NCBI GenBank assembly: GCA_002197995.1
Contig: NGZR01000001.1
Span: 5,394,001 to 5,458,000 of the forward strand
DNA from: Gaeumannomyces sp. JS-464
Taxonomy: Eukaryota; Ascomycota; Sordariomycetes; Magnaporthales; Magnaporthaceae
Length of the DNA stretch: 64,000 nt
Reading direction: 5' to 3'
Shown: positions 33,113 to 45,056 of the stretch, piece by piece
How the letters are laid out: every line of letters starts with the position of its first letter
How positions within the stretch are numbered: position 1 is the first letter of the stretch
Notes under the pieces: model-generated
Databases searched by the model: none
The model's input: only the letters and a program-made list of their open reading frames with translations
What the model was told of the DNA's origin: nothing
Position numbers and translations under genes: made by a program

Positions 33113-34541
33113 ATGGATTCGGTTAGCCCGCAGGCGGATGAGGTCCAGGACAGAGCTTGGTACATACAGCGCTTCAACAGCCTTCCGCGCCCAGCTTCCC
33201 TCGTCCTGCCAGGATGCCAGCCTCCTCCCCCGATACCCAACGAGTGGCTGTTTGGCTTCTTTGAATGTCCGTCTGCTGGGCCGCGCCTTATCATATGCAA
33301 CGAATATTGGTCGTTCAACACTGCTCTAGAAAATAATGCGACCGATCCGTCTGGCATCATGACCACAGACGACCTGGCCGACCTACTTATTTTGCACCTT
33401 CTAAAGATCTTCGTCGGCGGCTGCATTGGTGCCGTCATTGTAGATGAGGTCTCTCAGGTGCCGTTCGCACCTCGTGCGTGGGGCACACACTCGCCTTGCC
33501 TTGTCCAAGCCATCCGAGAGAAGCTTATACAAAGCGGGATCGAGAGCGAGGTCTGCAACATGGGGTGCTCGTCTCCCCTGACCCGCTCCCTGCGTCGGGA
33601 TTCGGCCCGGTATCTGTCGCTCGTGTTGAACTAGGGGCTGCGGGAGACAATCCGGATGCGGGCGGCGAATCGAGACCGTGTCTGGGACGGCGCTTGCTGG
33701 ACCTCACGCGCGCGACGCGCGGAAGACCTCGCCGACCCTGGATGGGCGTCTCCGATGCCCACCTGGAGCATAGTACACGACACTGCCAGCGAAGAAGATT
33801 CGGCCCCCGACGTCTACAGCCAGACCTGCCTCCCCGCGGAGACCGGCACTACAGGTTACCACCGGGGTTGGTCCAGCCCGCCGGCGGCAAGTCTGCCTAT
33901 GAGTTCTATGAGACGGAGAATTCGGCTCTTCATCAAGACTGGAGGAATCAGTTCCCAAACTTCGGGTAAGCACCCATGGTGCCCAGACAAAGTCTCCTTT
34001 CCCGTCTTTTACCCTGACTTCTTGGCTGCAGGCCTTTGTTTGGAGAACGTGAGACCTAGACTTACCCGCGCCCTTCTACCACTGGCGGGCGATCCAGCTG
34101 ACACACTGCCAGAGACGCGGCCCGAGCCCTCGCCTGGTCAAACCTACGGTTCCCCGAGCAGTGGCTGTCTCTTTTCGGCCCAAACACGGAAAGGGACCTC
34201 CGCGAGCTGTACGAGGACGTCCGCGTCGAGATGCTACTCGGTCCTCCCCCGGCTGCCCGAGGTACCTCGAGACTTTGGAGCCGTGCAAAAAGCGCCTGGC
34301 AAGAATCAGAAACGAGCGGGGTGGCGAAATGACAGATGCGACAGTCGCGGAGATGGAGAGAATATCCATCGTCAGACAGATCCAGGAATTCATCGAGAAG
34401 GTGGTTCCTCCGGGGAGTGATATGAACCTGTACCACGCTGCATCGGTCCTGAGGAGGCTAGGGAAGGATTGGTACCTGTTGGTGCCTCTGTTCAGGATCG
34501 CGGTGGACACCATGAACCGCAATGCCCCCCGGCTTGGATAG
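33113..34541 (+). CDS. Hypothetical protein, unrecognised, several frameshifts
   Basis: I do not recognise the family. A clear coding start at 33113 (MDSVSPQADEVQDRAWYIQ, then PNEWLFGFFEC, ICNEYWSFN, DDLADLLILHLLKIFVGG) runs to a stop at 33632-33634. Coding character resumes in other frames: GLVQPAGGKSAYEFYETE to 33965, an intron with donor GTAAGC near 33966, then PAPFYHWRAIQLTHC, LRFPEQWLSLFGPNTERDL, and a C-terminal helical part with MERISIVRQIQEF and SVLRRLGKDWYLL, ending at 34541. At least four frame changes are needed, and one is not a simple one-base loss. The pattern suggests one intact gene in the organism but could be a decayed one. No signal peptide; no transmembrane helices apart from one weak hydrophobic stretch. 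Confidence 0.5.
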
Positions 34542-36264
34542 ATGGATATCGAGCCGAGGAAAAGAACGAGATCCGACAAGTCTGCAAGACCGCCAGCGAA
34601 CCAGGAACAGTATGATTTCAGCAACGTCAGATTGCAGCGATAAAAAAGGCCAGGGGTCAAGACAGAGATGCTCGTGGAGGATCATTAGAGGGGGGAGGGC
34701 GAGGTTTTGGCTGCAAGTATGGGGTTTCGAAACATCAGCGAATAGATAAAAATGCGCCATTTGGCCTGCTTTCTTATATGAGCACCACCGGTAGGTGCCT
34801 GCCATCTTCGAGCTGCCACTGCAAGGCGACTTGTCAGCCCGGGTCCGACAGCTAGCACCAAGAGCTGGTCGATACTCTTTTGGGAGGGCTCCGGCTCTGC
34901 CTTCAGTTCGTGTACTTTTTGTCCAAGACTCGCCGGATTCGTGGTGGATGAGCATCTATCCGATGCCGCCCTCCGGCCCGGAGGTGCAGACCCCATATCC
35001 GCGGATCGCGACGCCTTGATGCGTTGGGGCCTTCGGCCGACCCCCGGAGCGCCGGAATCTCGCCCCCCTCGCCGCCTCTCGAGTCCTGCCTCTCCGGGCC
35101 TCGGCTGGATCGATATGGGTAGGGATCGCTGTTTCCATTCTGCGGGCTTTCCGACTTGCACACGGCTCCTTTTGAGCGCTTTTATCGGTCTTCTTCCTCA
35201 CCTCCTCGATCGACCTGCGTCTGGTCTCGCGGGCTTCTATCTTGGGAACGCTCACAATCGGCCATTGTGGGCCCATACCGCACTTATCACGAACTAATGA
35301 AGATGCAATTCCGCAACTTCCAGCTTTATTGCTCCGCAGGGCACACACGAGCCTTTCAGTGTTTTCCTCTCTGGCGCCACCCCTCGCTCGCTCCTCTCTC
35401 CTGATCGAAGTCATCAGCGAGCAGACTCGGGTGAATTTTAGAGGCGGGACTAACGTAAGACTTGTAACGCTTAATTTACATCCAACACTGTTCTTGCGGC
35501 GACCCCCACGAACCACTGAGCAGTTTGGGCGGGAGGGGTTCTCGTCGTCTTGCACGCCCGGGGTTACCTCCGCGCGGACCTGTGCGTTACTCGCCGAGAT
35601 AGCAATTAATACTGAGCTCTTCAAGTCGAAAAGCCTGGGATTCTGGTTTCACTGTGTAGGAATCGCTGCGGGACTGTTGCATACAAAATGGCGAGCACGC
35701 AGCACTGAGCCAACGCCATCGGAAGTGGTGATGACGCCATCTGATAAGGCCTCCCAGGCCGGGGTGGCTCAGAACAAATAGGCCAACAAATTGGCCCCTG
35801 AACGATCGTCAAGAGGGAGTGACGCCTGTTGCGGAGTAGCGAGCGGGGACGAAGTAATGACATTGAGAGCGACACTGGAGCAGTCGGCCCCTGATCGATG
35901 GCCATGGGCGATGTTGCCATGGTGGGGAAGGGATTCGCAACATGAAGGAGGGGACTTGGGATGCGCCGCGATACGTGACCCCCACTCTCATGAGCGAGGT
36001 CTCCAAATTTCGAAATTCTTCTTGCTGCTCAGTACTTTCTGTCATAGGGGGCTGATGGCTGGCCTCTCGGCATAAATACCTACGCATCCATTGGCTTATA
36101 CGCTGATCAAGGGAGAGCTCCTTGGTTCTAGCGTGTTGGTGATGAGGATTGTCTCCCTGCCACGAGCAATAAAACCTCGGCAAAAACCTCTTGTTTGCCA
36201 CAGCTTATCGTCTCCGGTCTTGAAGGAAGAAACGGAAACCCGACAAGATAACTGAGACTACGCG
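34542..36264. other. 1.7-kb intergenic region
   Basis: Longer frames occur on both strands (for example about 34956-35624 minus), but they are Arg/Ser/Pro-rich shadows of GC-rich sequence without a domain or introns. I see no supported gene. Confidence 0.5.
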
Positions 36265-38006
36265 ATGCCACCAGCTCCAGCAGACGGGACGCCTCCTGGC
36301 CAGGGAGAAACGACCCTCGACAAGGATGCCACTTACTCTGCCGGCCCGGGAAGCACCCAATCCCGCGAGGACGCGGCAGCCGGAAGCGACAGTAGCGGGT
36401 ACGGCTCATCGGACGAGCACCCCTTTAGCGACCCCGAGGTTGCGGCTCGCTGGCGCGACGTCTACGAGAAGGCCCAGTACGAAAACAGGCACCGCTTCGA
36501 CCCGAGCTACAAATGGACGGCCGAGGAGGAGAAGAAGGTGGTTCGCAAGATCGACCGTCGCATCATGGTGTAGCATGGGTCATGTTCTGCGCGCTTGATC
36601 TGCATCGCCGCAACATAAGCCGCGCCATTTCGGATAACATGCTGCCTGATATTGGTAAGTCGGCCTGCGCTTTATGCATCTCGAGAAGGGGCCATGCTAA
36701 CGCTCTATGTTTCTAGGTATGAACCAAACGACTTCAACTACGGCCAGACCATTTTTCTGGCCTCTTTTCTTGCCGCTGAACTGCCCAGTGGCCTCATCCG
36801 CAAAAGTCTTGGCGCAGACCGCTGGATACCGACAATCATGCTTGGATGGTCTATTGTGGCCGGCTCCCAGGCTTTTATCCACAACCGAGCTAGCCTTTAC
36901 GCCATCAAGGTTCTCCTGGGGCTGCTTATGGGTGGTTTTATCCCGGATATTGTGCTGTGGCTCACGTACTTCTACACATCCAACGAACTGCCCACACGCC
37001 TGGCATGGTTCTGGACCGCTCTCAGAACCGTCCAGATTGTCAGCTCCTTTTTGGCGGCGGGCATTCTACAAATGCGGGGCATTTTGGGATGGTCGGGTGG
37101 CGCTGGCTCTTTCTCATCGAGACAATCATCACCATCTTCATCGGCCTCTTCTCCTGGGTACTGATGCCCCCTGGGCCTACGCAAACACGCAACTGGTTCC
37201 GTGGTAAACATGGCTGGTTTACAGAGCACGAGGAAAACATCATGGTCAACCGGCTGCTGCGCGACGATCCATCGAAGGGCGACATGAACAACCGCCAGGG
37301 CGTCGGGCTTTCCCTGCTGTGGAAAGCTATCAAAGACTGGGAGCAGTGGCCGCTTTACTTGATCGGCCTTACGGCTTACATCCCGCCGGCCCCTCCGAAC
37401 ACATATCTCTCCTTCATCCTCCGGCAGTTGGGCTTCTCCGTGTTCGAGGCGAACCTGCTCGCCATCCCGTCGCAGTTCCTTTTCGCCGCCCAGCTGCTGG
37501 CCGTCACCTGGCTGTCCAAGAAGTTCCAGGAGCGCGCCATCGTGGCCTCGGCCTCCAACCTCTGGTTCCTCCCCTGGCTCATCGCCCTGGTCACCATACC
37601 CGCCAGCGCCTCCGCCTGGGCCCGGTACGCGGTCTTGACGGGCATGCTGTCATACCCATACTGCCACGCGATCCTGGTGGCCTGGAACGCGAGCAACAGC
37701 AACAGCGTGCGCACCCGGGCCGTGTCGGCGGCGCTGTACAACATATTTGTGCAGAGCGGCAACATTATCGCCACCAACGTTTACAGAGACGACGACCAGC
37801 CGCTGTACACCAGGGGGAACAAGATCCTGCTGGGCATCACCTGCTTCAACATCGTGCTTTTCTACCTCGTCAAGGCCTTCTACATCTGGCGCAACCGCGT
37901 GCGTGACGTTAAATGGGACGCAATGACGCCGCAGGAGAAGCAGCATTATCAGCTCACGACGACGGACGAGGGGATGAAGAGGTTGGACCTCCGGTTTGTT
38001 CATTAG
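36265..38006 (+). CDS. MFS transporter, allantoate permease (Dal5-like) family; three frameshifts
   Basis: Anion:cation symporter-type MFS carrier for ureides, nicotinate-like or related organic anions. Exons 36265-36654 and 36717-38006. The N-terminus is acidic and Ser-rich; the family entry motif is EEEKKVVRKIDRRIM followed by FCALDLHRRNISRAISDNML. Helix 2 reads FNYGQTIFLASFLAAELPSGLI. Later come LGWSGWRWLFLIE (restored), AYIPPAPPNTYLSFILR, AVSAALYNIFVQSGNIIATNVY and YTRGNKILLGI. Single bases are lost near 36571 (creating a premature TAG), 36725 and 37094-37099; adding three gives 1683 nt, 560 residues. Polyadenylation-like AATAAA lies at 38133. Confidence 0.87.
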
Positions 38007-38132
38007 GATAATGGGGCGGGGCGCACCATCCCATCCGCGATGGTAGCAGATGCAGACGAAGACAAGAAGAACTGGTAATAGGGTTGGCAATGAAGTGCTG
38101 AGTATTGGCTGATACTACGTGTATTGGAACTA

Positions 38133-38138
38133 AATAAA
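38133..38138 (+). terminator. Polyadenylation-like AATAAA
   Basis: AATAAA 127 nt after the stop of the allantoate-permease-type gene, in an AT-rich strip between two converging genes. Confidence 0.35.
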
Positions 38139-38209
38139 TATCCTTGCTGAATACGTTTAAAACTAATGCCTAGCCGTAGCAGGCAATCTATCCAATCATT
38201 AGTATTATG

Positions 38210-40206
38210 TTAGTTGTCCCCAGTCACCCGCGCCATCTTGACCTGATAAGCTGGCATCTCCAAACTCTTGGACCGGACCTTGCTTGAATTGCCCTCATTT
38301 TCAGTGTTGAAGACAAACCTATCGAGCGCCTGCAGCCCGTAGACGTCCCTGTCGGTACTCGCCCAGGTGACACACCTGTTCTGGGGCCAAGGGAAGAGCG
38401 CGTCGTCCTCGGCGACCTTCTCCGGGGCGCCGACACTGTATACTCCCCTCCAGGCCTGCCTCCGCGCCGTCGCGAGCCCGGACGCGGGGTACAGCCGGAG
38501 CCTGGTGGGCGGCAGGTCCGCCGGCGGCGGGCTCGGCCCGAGGTTGCGCATGGCCGGGTACGTGGCAATGACGTCGACGCCGCGCACCACCAGCCTCGAG
38601 ACCCTGATCCCCGGCCCGGCGTCGGCGTCGGCGACCTCGAGCACGGCCGTCGAGTTGGTGGCCTCGTCGCGGTAGGTGCCCGCGTGCGCGGCCCGGGCCT
38701 GGTCCTTGCCGGCCTGCTCCAGCGCGGGGAGCAGCGTCCTGACGGCGGCGGCCTGGATCAGGGGCACGGCGGTCGACATCCCCTTCTCGGCCGCGTCGCC
38801 GCCGAGCAGGACGGTGAGGACGAGGCCGTAGTCGGGATCATGGCCAGCGTGGAGCGGTAGTTGAACAGGTCGCCGCCCTTGGTGACGATCTCGATCGGGC
38901 GCTGGTCGCGCGTGACGTTGGTGGCCCGGAAGATCTCCCAGGGCGCGCCCAGCTGCGTGCCCAGCGAGGCCGTGTTGGTCATGGGCTTGAGCCACTTGCG
39001 TGTCGCGGCGGGGGACAGGATCTTGTTGGACAGGATTGCGTCGCCGAGCTTGAGCATGTTGTTGGGTGTCGAGTAGAACCCGCCAGCACTGGGCTATGGT
39101 GTTAGTTGTTTTTGCTCCCAATGAGACAGCTACGGGATCGCCATGGGGAATCCACTACTTACGCCGTCTCGAACCCGATGTCGGTGCTCCACCAAGTGTC
39201 GTTCAACGGGATGACGCCGCGGGAATCGGCCGGCCTCTTCGCGCCCGTGTCATTCAGCCCCAGGGGCTGCAGAACCTTGTCCTTGAAGAATTCCGGATAG
39301 CTCTTGTTCGTAAGCCGCTCGACGACGAAGCTCAGCAGAGGGCTGCCGATGTTGGAGTAGGCCGGGGCCGAAAAGGGGGCAAAGACGGGCGCACGATTGC
39401 CAAACCCCTCGAAGAAGTCTGTCGTTTGTTCGTTAGCGAATTATAGTTTCCCGGCCGGGGAGACAAGAAACCTGCAGTACGTACCCTGTTCCGTGCAGGG
39501 CCTGGTGCCCGGAATACCAGCGCAGCCAGGATCTGTGATGTTCTTCTTTGGAGGCAGGCCACGCTGCGCGGCGTTAAATCCAGGAAAGTTGGCAAAGTCG
39601 ATGGCGTCTTGACAAAGTCGGGGGTCCAAGTGTCAACAAGCCCGTGTCGATCTACAATATGGGCAGGGGGAAACTCACAGTCGGCACCAATCCCGCCGAG
39701 ATGGGAGGCAAGCGCCCCGAGCGTGATCTCATCCCACTCAACCTGGCTGAGTGCGTCCTTCGCAGAAGCCTGGTCGCCCAAGGTCCGGAGCTCTGGAAGG
39801 TACTTGGTCACCTTGTCGTCGAGGCTGACGCTATCCAGCTTCAGCAGCGCTAGGACGGGAAAGATCTTGGAGATGCTCCCCAGGCGGTATATCGAGTTTG
39901 CGTCCACCTTCTTCACGCCCTGGGATCAAGGGTCGGCGGCGTGTGGTGGAGCTCGAACAGCGGGCTGCTCTCGTGGATCGACTTGACAGCGACCGAGATG
40001 GCGGTCCTGTTGAGGCCGCCGACGATCTGCTGGACAGTGGCCTTGAATTTCTCCAAGGCCTTTTGCACGGCCGGGTGGGATGTGGGCTCCGTTGGGGCAG
40101 GCAAGACTGCGCCCATGATGGGACAGAGGCCATCGACGGCGGCCAGGGCTCCCGATGGGGCCAGGAGTCCAAGGCCCAGGAGCGCAAGGGAGCGCGGCGG
40201 CTGCAT
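38210..40206 (-). CDS. Secreted beta-lactamase/transpeptidase-like serine hydrolase; two frameshifts
   Basis: Class-C beta-lactamase fold hydrolase of the fungal esterase-like type. Exons 40206-39679, 39607-39485, 39418-39163 and 39088-38210. Signal peptide (MQPPRSLALLGLGLLAPSGA). The catalytic S-x-x-K appears as GSISKIF (Ser nucleophile and Lys base), and the second motif Y-S-N in PAYSNIGSPLL. Other family blocks are DDKVTKYLPEL, LGALASHLGGIG and TAAGGFYSTPNNMLKLG. The C-terminal region is a beta-rich extension ending VTGDN. One base is lost near 39921-39924 and one near 38833-38836; with both the coding length is 1788 nt, 595 residues. Substrate unknown; fungal members include lactone and ester hydrolases, so antibiotic resistance should not be inferred. 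Confidence 0.85.
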
Positions 40207-42039
40207 TGTCGACCAAGTTTTTACTGCAAAGTTCCTTGTGGTGTTGGGTAGAATGGTGCGGGTGAGCCGCGGTCACTCGAGTCTGATATTCCCTCGGGAC
40301 TCGGGGTCCGTCAAACCTGGAGGTGGTGATGGATTCATTATATACATCTTTTGTCGGGTCCTCCGCTTGACAAGCTGCTTGGGTCCATGGAGGAACTCGG
40401 GCCCGTATTGCATGGCCCTCGTCGACAATCTACGCCAGCATCGTGGCTTGCTGTCGGATCCCCTGCCCGCCGAGCGGCGCGCGACCCACGAAGCAGGGTA
40501 GGGCTGTGTACATAGGGAAAGGTTTATGATGACAATAGCCAATCACGCATATGGTCGCAATTGTCGGGGAATGGGAATTTGTTAGCGGATTCCTTGAGGA
40601 TTCTGTAAATCTGTCGCGTGGGAAGGTCAATGCTTGTTCGCATCTCGGACTCTGGAGAATTGGGATCCGCCACCTGGACAGCCATCCTAGTCTAACCTTC
40701 AGCCAAAGCTCAGCGACCGCGGAGAGCCACATATGCGATGCTTTCTAGTGGCTGAGCCACGGCATGAAAAAAAAAAAAAAAAAAAAAAACGGCTGCCTAG
40801 TCTAAATTATGGTTATAATCTCACTCGGATGGGTCCGATCCGGATACCCGGTAAGCAGGGAGGACGGATGAGGAAAGGAGATCGTCTGTTGGTAAACTCA
40901 AAGGGAAATCAGCCCAAGGCGCAAGGTTACCTCGGTTTGGCGACCAACGAAGCGAGAATGTGGGGCCCTCCTGCCTGCTGACACCCCTATACGAGGCTAT
41001 TCGCAGCGCTAATAAAGAGAGAAGTTATAGGTTTTGGTGTTTCGAGTTTGTGCACTCTCTTCTACTAAAATTCTCGAAAGGTGCTGGCGAAGGCTGGCTG
41101 TCCAGGTTTCTTTCTTTTTCGATTTGCTTTTTCTTTTCTTGTCAGAATAACCTCGCGGCTGCGCCACGGCCGCCTCACAAGCTCTTCTTTGTCCACAGCG
41201 TCACCATCGAGTGCCTCAGGCACAGACTGCCCTGCCTCTTGTGGCAGGTCGCAGTTTGGCGGCACGGCGGGCGACGCTGTCGTTGGAAGGCTGTATGCAA
41301 TTAGATAAGGCATCATTGCTATTGCTACACTGAGCTTTCACTGCTTCTGGCCAGATCGAAAGGCTCGGCTCGCCTCGATTCGGCCTCCGCACCCGGGCGC
41401 AACCCTCCAATTCCTGGCCATGGCGACTTACAGCCAAAGAATGGCAGCGCTATTGTTCTCGCCAGCCAGCCAGGCCGCTCTCAGTGCCGAAGCCACCTTC
41501 CTGTTCAGGCAAGTCCAGGGGTCTTGGCACACAACCCCGCTGAATCGCCAGCTTCTACCCACGTTCAACCACGGACAACATTTCACCCCAGGGCCCTGCC
41601 AACGGCTGCCGGCCAAAGCCAACATAGCCCAGCATAGGCATGATGCAATCAGGGACGAGAAAGTCGCGCCGTGCCCCGCGATGGGCGGCGCGTACCCGCA
41701 TTTCCCTGGCCGCCGGCATTGCCACCTGCCATTTTAGATCTGGGGCCCCGACCTCTCGATACTGCGATGCCACCCTGCGAGAGCTTCCGCCTATGAGCGG
41801 TGGGTTATCTGGCTGTCGAGGGCGTCTGACAGGCTGGGTAGCCTTGGCAAGAAAAGAAGCAATCGCTTGCTTTGCCGCCAGTCCTGCGTATAATAAGCTT
41901 CTCATGCCTCTCCCCCTCCTCCGGCTCAGGGACCGCCTTGGTCATCCGCCGTCCTTCGCCTCGCCCCAGCTCGCGGCCTGGTATCATCTCTGAGCTCTGC
42001 TTGTCCCGTTCTTGCACAGGTGAACTCGCATTCGACATC
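40207..42039. other. 1.8-kb divergent intergenic region
   Basis: Between the minus-strand hydrolase and the plus-strand carboxypeptidase. It contains a long A tract at about 40765-40789. No conserved protein or RNA gene seen; open frames are short and compositionally biased. Confidence 0.5.
40765..40789. repeat. Poly-A tract
   Basis: About 25 consecutive A in non-coding sequence. Without a flanking target-site duplication or coding remnant I do not call it a retroposon tail. Confidence 0.85.
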
Positions 42040-43552
42040 ATGAGGACCTCGCGGCATCCGCCGTGCTGCTCGCCCTCGGCTGGCCGACGCCGTCGCCGTC
42101 GTGCCCAAGCCTGCAAAGGTTGACTACACTGGGTTCCGTGGCCTGCGTGTCACCCTGAACGAGCGCACCCAAGAGGTCGAGGACAAGCTTACGGAGCTTG
42201 TTGCCCATATCCTCAACCCGGGCGCCGACGTGCTGGACGTGGTTGTCAACCCCGCCAACGTCGACGCCGTCACCAACATGGCTGCGGCCACCAAGGTCAT
42301 TATTGAGGACGTCGGGCCCTTTTGGCAAAGGAGGATCATGCTGCGCCGCTTGCCACGCGTGCAGTTCCCGCCGAGTCTTGGTTCACCGCGTACCACAGCT
42401 ACAATGACCACCTGCAGTTCCTCCGGGACCTGCAGGGCGGTTTTACCTCCAACTCGGCCATCATCACGGTTGGCACCTCCAGCCAAGGGAGGACCCTGAC
42501 CGGTATTCAAATCTGGGGTAGTGGCGGCAGGGGCTCCAAGCCTGCCATTGTGATCCACGGCACCGTCCACGCTCGCGAGTGGATCTCGACCATGGTACGT
42601 GGGAGCCCGTTGATAGAGATGGAAACGTATAAGAAAAGTGGCCTAAAGCAGCTAACCGTGTTGTTATTTCATGCAGACCACCGAGTCATCGCCTGGCAGC
42701 TTCTGACCAAGTACAGCACAGACGCCGCTGTCAAGGCACTGGTCGACAAGTTCGATTTCTACATCACGCCCATCGTCAACCCTGATGGTAGGAACCGCCC
42801 GCAAGTTGTGACTGCAGCCTTGATGAACGCCATTTGCTGACACCGAGCCTTTGAACTCGCGCAGGCTTCGCGTACACGCAGACCAACGATCGTCTCTGGC
42901 GCAAGAACCGCCAAACCGTCAGTGGAAACTCATGCGTTGGCAGAGACATTAACAGGAACTGGCCTTTCCGATGGGAGTTGACGGGAGGCGCTTCAACCAG
43001 CCCTTGCTCCGAGACTTACAAGGGGCGGGCTCCCGGCGACTCTCCTGAAAACAAGGGCCTGGTGGCTCAGGCTCAGTCTCTGCAAAGCGGCCGTGGAATC
43101 CGACTTTATCTCGATATTCATTCGTACGGGCAGTACATTCTTTGGCGTAAGTCCTTTCCGTCTTTTTGTCCTTATTGCTTGGCCAATATTTTGTACATTC
43201 TGTCTCCGTTTGCGCAGCAGCTGACCCATTTACGTCCCTGTGCAGCCTATGGCTACGACTGCAACTTCGTCGACCCTGCCGAGTCAACGTGGCGATCACT
43301 GGCTTCTCGCGCCCAGGCGGCCATCCGTGCCGTGTCCGGCACGAGCTACACCATCGGCAACAGCTGCCGCACCCTGTACAAGACCACAGGCGACAGCACC
43401 GGCTACTTCGCTGGCGCGGCGGGCACTCCCAACGCCTTCACCTACGAGCTCCGCGACACCGGCAACTTCGGCTTCTCGCTGCCCGCCAACCAGATCCAGC
43501 CACCGTCCGCGAGACCTGGGCGGGGATCGTGTCCATGCTGCAGAACGTCTAA
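42040..43552 (+). CDS. Secreted zinc carboxypeptidase, M14A type; five frameshifts
   Basis: Removes C-terminal residues from peptides. Exons 42040-42594, 42677-42787, 42865-43146 and 43246-43552. After allowing for two one-base losses inside it (near 42050 and 42079), the start gives a signal peptide (MRTSAASAVLLALGLADA). The propeptide follows (YTGFRGLRVTL, ADVLDVVVNPANVDAV). Catalytic-domain motifs: SWFTAYHSYNDHLQFL, HGTVHAREW (zinc His and Glu), NPDGFAYT, GRDINRNWPF (substrate-binding Arg/Asn), DIHSYGQ (zinc His), and FTYELRDTGNFGF (catalytic Glu). Further losses lie near 42320-42323, 42686 and 43501. Adding five bases gives 1260 nt, 419 residues, the normal length of a preproenzyme. Confidence 0.9.
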
Positions 43553-45056
43553 GCGTGCTCAGTCGCTACATGTGGATTGGCCGCTTGTTTGATTTGGGCT
43601 TGGGGCAGTTTGTTCAAAGATAGGCAACCTTGGACGGGATATGTACATATTCGTAAATAGCACGGCATGGGGAGGCGGCTAGCCTGTTGGCCGCCTCCTG
43701 GCGTACATGAGCAATGGATGTATATACGCTCTACTTGGAAATTCTGATCCAATCGCGTTAGCTTGACATGAACCGACTATCGATGCTAAAGATGTTTACC
43801 TCTAGGCCGGCACCAAGCGGCCGTGCCGGTTTCTGGATGGAGAAGAGGCTTCGAGGAAGTGACGTCGGTGACAGGACGAAGCAAACACTGCAAACCAGTT
43901 CGGCAGATGCATAGGTACCTACCTAAGCTGCTCGGCGCTAGCATGTCGGAGGCATCGTGCAATGGACGCGTGCTTGCAAAACCGATGTTGGTGATGTGCC
44001 CGTTGCCAATGGGCCTAGGCGCGGCTTGGTGGCGGATAAGGCCACTGCCGTTGCTTATTCCGTCCTTGAGGTTATCACATGTAACACTGCCCCTATGGCA
44101 GCAATTACGTGCAAGACATCCATGGGGCGTCGATGAAGGGGTGAGGGTCTCCCCAGGCCAAGAGCCGCTTCTACGAGCGCCTGGAACATTATGGATGGGG
44201 GCGGGTTGCTCCTTTGAGGCTCGGTGGGCGTGGGGGGATGATGCTGGGATCCAGGGGTAACCGAGTTGGCGTGTCTAATTCAAGGGGCGAATCGACAGCA
44301 GCAGGAGAGCGCAGAAGCAGAAAAAAAGAAAAAATTGCGGTAGTCGTGATGGCCGGGCCCGATCGCGTCATCGGGAAAAGTGGGAATTCTTGACAAACAC
44401 TTTCCACCTAGCTCCGCAACGAGCCAACCGCGCGAAGTCGTCCTCGTTCGGCTCCGTGCGCACTAAGATTGGGCATTCCACTCGGAACGGAGGCTTTTTT
44501 GCGCGGCCTTGAGGAGTGGCGGGATTTACACCAAGCTTTGCCCTTGGGACGAGGCTAGCATGATGCACCCCCTGCCGGAAACCGAACACTTTCTGGGCAT
44601 GGACAGTCTGCCTGGCGTGCGTCCAATGCATGCACACATCCCGCCATACAGTCGCTACCCACAGTTCAAGGCTTTCGGGCTCCACGCCGTACCGGAAGAT
44701 TGGCCACCGTCCCACAACCTCCCCATGGCGCGAGCTCCCAGCGCAAGACGTGATCTTAGGGTTCTCGGCGGGTCCGGGTTCTCAGTGTTTGTTACAACGA
44801 GCCATGGATCCGGAGGACCCTCGAAGTCCCTCCTTGGGAACTTTATCCCTGCTCCACTGCTTGTTATAACTACCTCCACGCCGCCAGATACGACCGCCGT
44901 CACTTTCTCGTCACTCCATCCCGATATCCGCCTCGGTGCACCGCAGTATATCCTACCCAAGGTCCCTGACTTCCATAGTCGGTCGTCATTCCTGGGTGAA
45001 AATAGGATCGTCCATTTTGCTCTGTTTAAAGCTTCAGCTTTGGAGCTACCAGAACA
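43553..45056. other. 1.5-kb intergenic region upstream of the permease gene
   Basis: Contains a 183-codon open frame at 44509-45060 whose stop overlaps the permease start (ATGA); it shows no domain and I treat it as leader sequence. No other candidate gene. Confidence 0.45.

Noticed and set aside
34685..35624. Minus-strand frames of 158 and 222 codons
   Set aside because: Basic, low-complexity content and no recognisable motif or intron pattern.
38210..40206. Antibiotic-resistance beta-lactamase
   Set aside because: Fungal members of this fold are mostly esterase or lactonase-like; only S-x-x-K and Y-S-N motifs are visible.
40765..40789. Retroposon insertion marked by the poly-A tract
   Set aside because: No coding remnant or target-site duplication beside it.
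31343..43552. A nutrient or secondary-metabolite gene cluster (two MFS carriers, hydrolase, carboxypeptidase)
   Set aside because: No synthase, tailoring enzymes or shared regulator; spacing and orientation look like ordinary genome order.
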